Assembly: GCA_905221605.1 (NCBI GenBank)
Contig: CAJNDS010000780.1
Coordinates: forward strand, 787,659 to 851,658
DNA: 64,000 bases
Source of the DNA: Symbiodinium natans
Taxonomy: Eukaryota; Sar; Dinophyceae; Suessiales; Symbiodiniaceae
Direction: 5' to 3'
Below, piece by piece: positions 61,611 through 64,000 of the stretch (position 1 is its first letter; every line of letters begins with the position of its first letter). A program made the position numbers and the translations under genes. A model generated the notes under the pieces. The model made no database searches, was not told where the DNA came from, and saw only the letters and a list, made by a program, of their open reading frames with translations.

Positions 61611-62189
61611 GCTTCTCTACCCGATTAAATTCCATCTTCTTTCCGTTTCGCGCTCTCTCTGCCGTCGACACCGCATTGAGACTACACTGCCGATCTACTT
61701 CGAGCCTACTACACCACACCACGGCACCACGATCACCGCACTGACAACACAACCAGCTATACGTGTCAGTTGAAATCTTCGCACGGATTGCTTTCGGGAT
61801 AATCGGTGTCTAGTTTGTCATCGCCTTGCTTGTATCAGAAACTATGAATCGGAAACCAGCACGAAAAAATCAGAAACTGGCCGCATGAGAAACAGAAACT
61901 GTGCAACAAAAACTGGGCTGATGGGGGAGGAGTGAGGGTGGTAATCGTGTGCGGAAAGCCCAAGCATCAGAAATCCATGTAGTCAGCAGTCCTGAAAAGG
62001 CTTTTCTAGCTTGGCATGCCTTCAAGCCAACAAGCAGGTGATTCCGAGGGAGTGGAGGTTCTTCCCAACGGTGAGCTGGTGGCAAAATGCTTTGACAACC
62101 GCTTCTGGCCACTTGCCTGCCTTCCTTCAATACTTCAATAGTTCTTCTTATTGGTAAAGGGCCGTCGTGCAAATGGAGCAAGAGGAAAA

Positions 62190-62360
62190 GGAGAGAGACA
62201 GAGAGAGAGAGAGAGAGAGACGGGGCCCAAACTTTCACCCGACGGGCTGAGCAGTGGGCCAGCGCGGCCGGGGCCACCCTTCGGGGGGGCCTCTTCGCTG
62301 GGTAGAAGGTAGAAGAAGAAGAAGAAGCAGAAGGAGAACGGAGAGAGAGAGAGAGAAGGT
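62190..62360 (+). repeat. GA and AAG microsatellites
   Basis: (GA)n at about 62192-62220, (AGA)n at about 62311-62328 and (GA)n at about 62341-62356. More A/G-rich runs occur to 62600. Confidence 0.85.
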
Positions 62361-62675
62361 TACGACAGCTTCAGTTCATCCTCCACTCTGTAACGCACGC
62401 CTTCGGGGCGGCCCCCCTGAATAAAGGGGGTTAGGTGCGCAGAAAGAAAGAAAGAAGGTTACGAATGATATCAGACCTCCCCCCCCCGATTCCTCTCACT
62501 CCACAAAATGGGAGCGCGGGGGTTCGCCCCCAAGAAAGAAAAAGAAAGAAAAAGAGAGAGTGGAGAGTGTGCCCCTCGAAAGACAGAAAGAAGGAGCGCT
62601 TGATTGCAGAAACTATCGTGACAAACACCTTGGCTGCTGAGGCTCGCACCGGGCTGCCGTGCTGACGTGTTCAAG

Positions 62676-62707
62676 TGCGTTCCCTATGTCACCGGCGGGG
62701 CGGGATG
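62676..62707 (+). CDS. Ligand-binding-like gene, exon f
   Basis: After gttcaag| it reads CVPYVTGGAGW, a hallmark of this family (C-x-P-x-x-T-G-G-x-G-W). It ends at GGATG|gtggtc (GT donor). The last two bases plus G at 62813 complete the Trp codon, and the next residues are LDDTMQKAAAYDMP, so the join is exact. Confidence 0.75.
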
Positions 62708-62812
62708 GTGGTCCCTCTGGGGAAGTTGGGCATTTCTTTTGGTTTCGATGTGTCGAATTGCACAAAGCCTCAATGCTTCAGCTACAGTAAAACACCCGCA
62801 AGAATGGCCCAG

Positions 62813-63074
62813 GTTAGACGATACCATGCAGAAAGCCGCAGCCTACGACATGCCTCTTGCCGTGGGGGTGGCCAGAGACCTCACAAAATTGCCCTTCCAG
62901 AAGACAATGAGCTTCTATTCATGGAGCCCAGATACGACGTTCTGGTCACTGGACCCTACAAGAATCATCTTCCCTCCGAACGATTTCAGTGCCCACCTGA
63001 ATGGGGACAAAAGGACTGCAGGTGCTGATTCCTTGGTTGCGAAGATCGTTAGCCAGGACTGGGGGCTTCAATAG
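62813..63074 (+). CDS. Ligand-binding-like gene, exon g
   Basis: Reads LDDTMQKAAAYDMPLAVGVA, then FYSWSPDTTFWSLDPTRIIF, FPPNDFSAHLNGDKRTAGAD and SLVAKIVSQD. M-Q-K-A ... M-P-L-A-x-G-V-A and the W-x-P-D-x-T-F block are the C-terminal lobe of the family. The frame stops at TAG (63072-63074) after DWGLQ, but the gene may splice onward before that. Expected upstream material is missing between exons e and f. Confidence 0.75.
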
Positions 63075-64000
63075 GGAGCAGGGTGAGCAGGCTGGACACC
63101 AGAAACCCAAACAATGCCTTTCATTAAGTTGCATTCTCTTTCATGTGCCGGCCCCCAACCCTCTTCCCCAACTTCGAAGCTGATTTTGGCCATCTTTGAA
63201 CGGTCCAATAATTTCTTTCTGAGGTTAAAAGGGATGAGGCTATATGAGATTAAAAGGGACTGCGAGGCCCGGCAATTGATTTAGAGGGTGCCCCGCACGA
63301 AATCTTCTTACGACCTTCCGGACCCCACCCTAGACCGCCAGACAGTCACACGATCCTGAATAGCCCGGTAAACTTGACTTAATTTCGAGGCCCCTACTCA
63401 AGGGGCGACTACCGACTACGGATTTGTGTTAAGGAGGCCCCCTGCCTCGGGCCCGGCCAGGCCTGCAGCATCCAGACCTCTAGAAGTTCGCTTATATAAC
63501 CAAACTCCAGACAGCACGTGTGTCTAGTACCCTGCAATCGACCCTACTTGAGGAACCTCCCACCAAGTAGTCGCAAAGATGGAAAAAAGCCGGGACGGCA
63601 TTAAGAGGACCTGGCCAGCATGGCACCCCGTCTTGAAGATCTGATCCGCAGCATGAGGTTCAACATCAACGATGTGAGCCTTTCCTTTCTTCAGTTGAAA
63701 GAATTTTGAAGAGTTGAATCTTACTCTTTGCATCCGGGAATTTCACTGAAGCCAAAACCGGAATTGGAGAGCTGAGGAATGCCATGATGGGAGATATGCT
63801 AGAAACCGGCGACTCCGCGCAAGAGGCGGGCAGGGCTGCTTTCAAAAAGGCTCCAACGCGTCTTGGAATCTGCCCCGCGAGCCTTGCTTCGCGGTGCGCG
63901 ATCCACGGTTTGGGCCAAAGGGTCTACTTAGGCGTCCCAACTCGCACACTGTGAACTCCAGAATGTACTCCGAACATGACCGTTCATAATATCTGATGCA
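63075..64000. other. Unrecognised DNA
   Basis: No exon, RNA gene or repeat supported. If the ligand-binding-like gene continues, its next exon lies here or beyond the window. Confidence 0.4.

Larger units (their letters stand above)
59854..62675 (+). other. Intron packed with satellites
   Basis: This is inferred as one or two introns of the ligand-binding-like gene. It contains two composite ACC-type satellite blocks, a 42-bp minisatellite, a 19-base poly(A) run, degenerate cagaaact-acgaatcaga repeats (60170-60340 and 61835-61905), and GA microsatellites. Confidence 0.6.

Noticed and set aside
60450-61620. CRISPR-like array
   Set aside because: Repeats are contiguous without unique spacers and lie in a eukaryotic context; no cas genes.
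60921-61628. 235-codon T/P/H-rich frame through the ACC satellite
   Set aside because: Simple-sequence translation; the real structure is a satellite array.
1-64000. Dinoflagellate spliced-leader relics and tRNA or rRNA genes
   Set aside because: I looked for the spliced-leader core (gccattttggctcaag) and obvious tRNA shapes by eye and saw none; a computed search would be needed to exclude them.

Overview
The window looks like nuclear DNA of a dinoflagellate (Symbiodiniaceae-like). All recognisable coding pieces lie on the + strand. Host genes are split into short exons bounded by AG|G junctions with both GT and GC donors. There is a CCCTAAA (TTTAGGG-type) telomeric tract, many degenerate minisatellites, and fragments of families expanded in dinoflagellates: ankyrin proteins with a HET-like head, single-domain voltage-gated channels with an EF-hand tail, HTTM-domain proteins, and an extracellular ligand-binding-like family. 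These family calls come from reading translations by eye; no search was run.

Layout. 1-17 kb: mostly featureless, with one probable HTTM exon (3.1 kb) and an 80-bp repeat (7.7 kb). 17.26-18.78 kb: decayed HET-like/ankyrin pseudogene. 19.35-55.45 kb: one voltage-gated cation channel gene (S3, S4, S4-S5, S5, pore-S6, C-terminal tail exons), greatly enlarged by three LINE (non-LTR) retrotransposons. LINE-1 (about 24.0-32.74 kb) lies just upstream of the pore-S6 exon. A head-to-tail dimer of a second family (two 8,549-bp copies, 32,856-41,404 and 41,421-49,969) splits that exon inside S6. Three copies of a 16-bp target site bound and separate the dimer units; removing 32,856-49,985 restores a 39-codon exon. 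57.4 kb: interstitial telomere repeat. 58.5-63.07 kb: exons of a ligand-binding-like gene, one intron of which is filled with satellite arrays.

The most interesting part is the LINE coding strategy. In both families ORF1 (membrane/signal-like N-terminus, gag-like region, intact OTU cysteine-protease motif, C2H2 fingers) and ORF2 (APE-type endonuclease, reverse transcriptase, CCHC) are in the same frame and separated by one UGA. The contexts are UGA-CUA-G and UGA-CGG, both known type II readthrough contexts. In the dimer family a perfect 7-bp GC stem-loop starts 6 nt downstream. ORF2 has no AUG before its catalytic N-terminus in either family. A GEAxNPGP/GEAxHPGP motif, resembling the NPGP of 2A peptides, follows the stop. 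This suggests a readthrough polyprotein, possibly followed by 2A-like separation. The 3' UTRs share a 'hairpin then GCTAAGG' module, five-fold repeated in the dimer family, which may be the reverse transcriptase recognition structure.

How the parts fit: the dimer is nearly identical between copies (one coding difference seen) and therefore young, and it must disrupt the channel at S6. The host exon also reads in frame, without a stop, into LINE ORF1. LINE-1 is older, with ORF2 broken by a deletion/frameshift between the endonuclease and RT regions.
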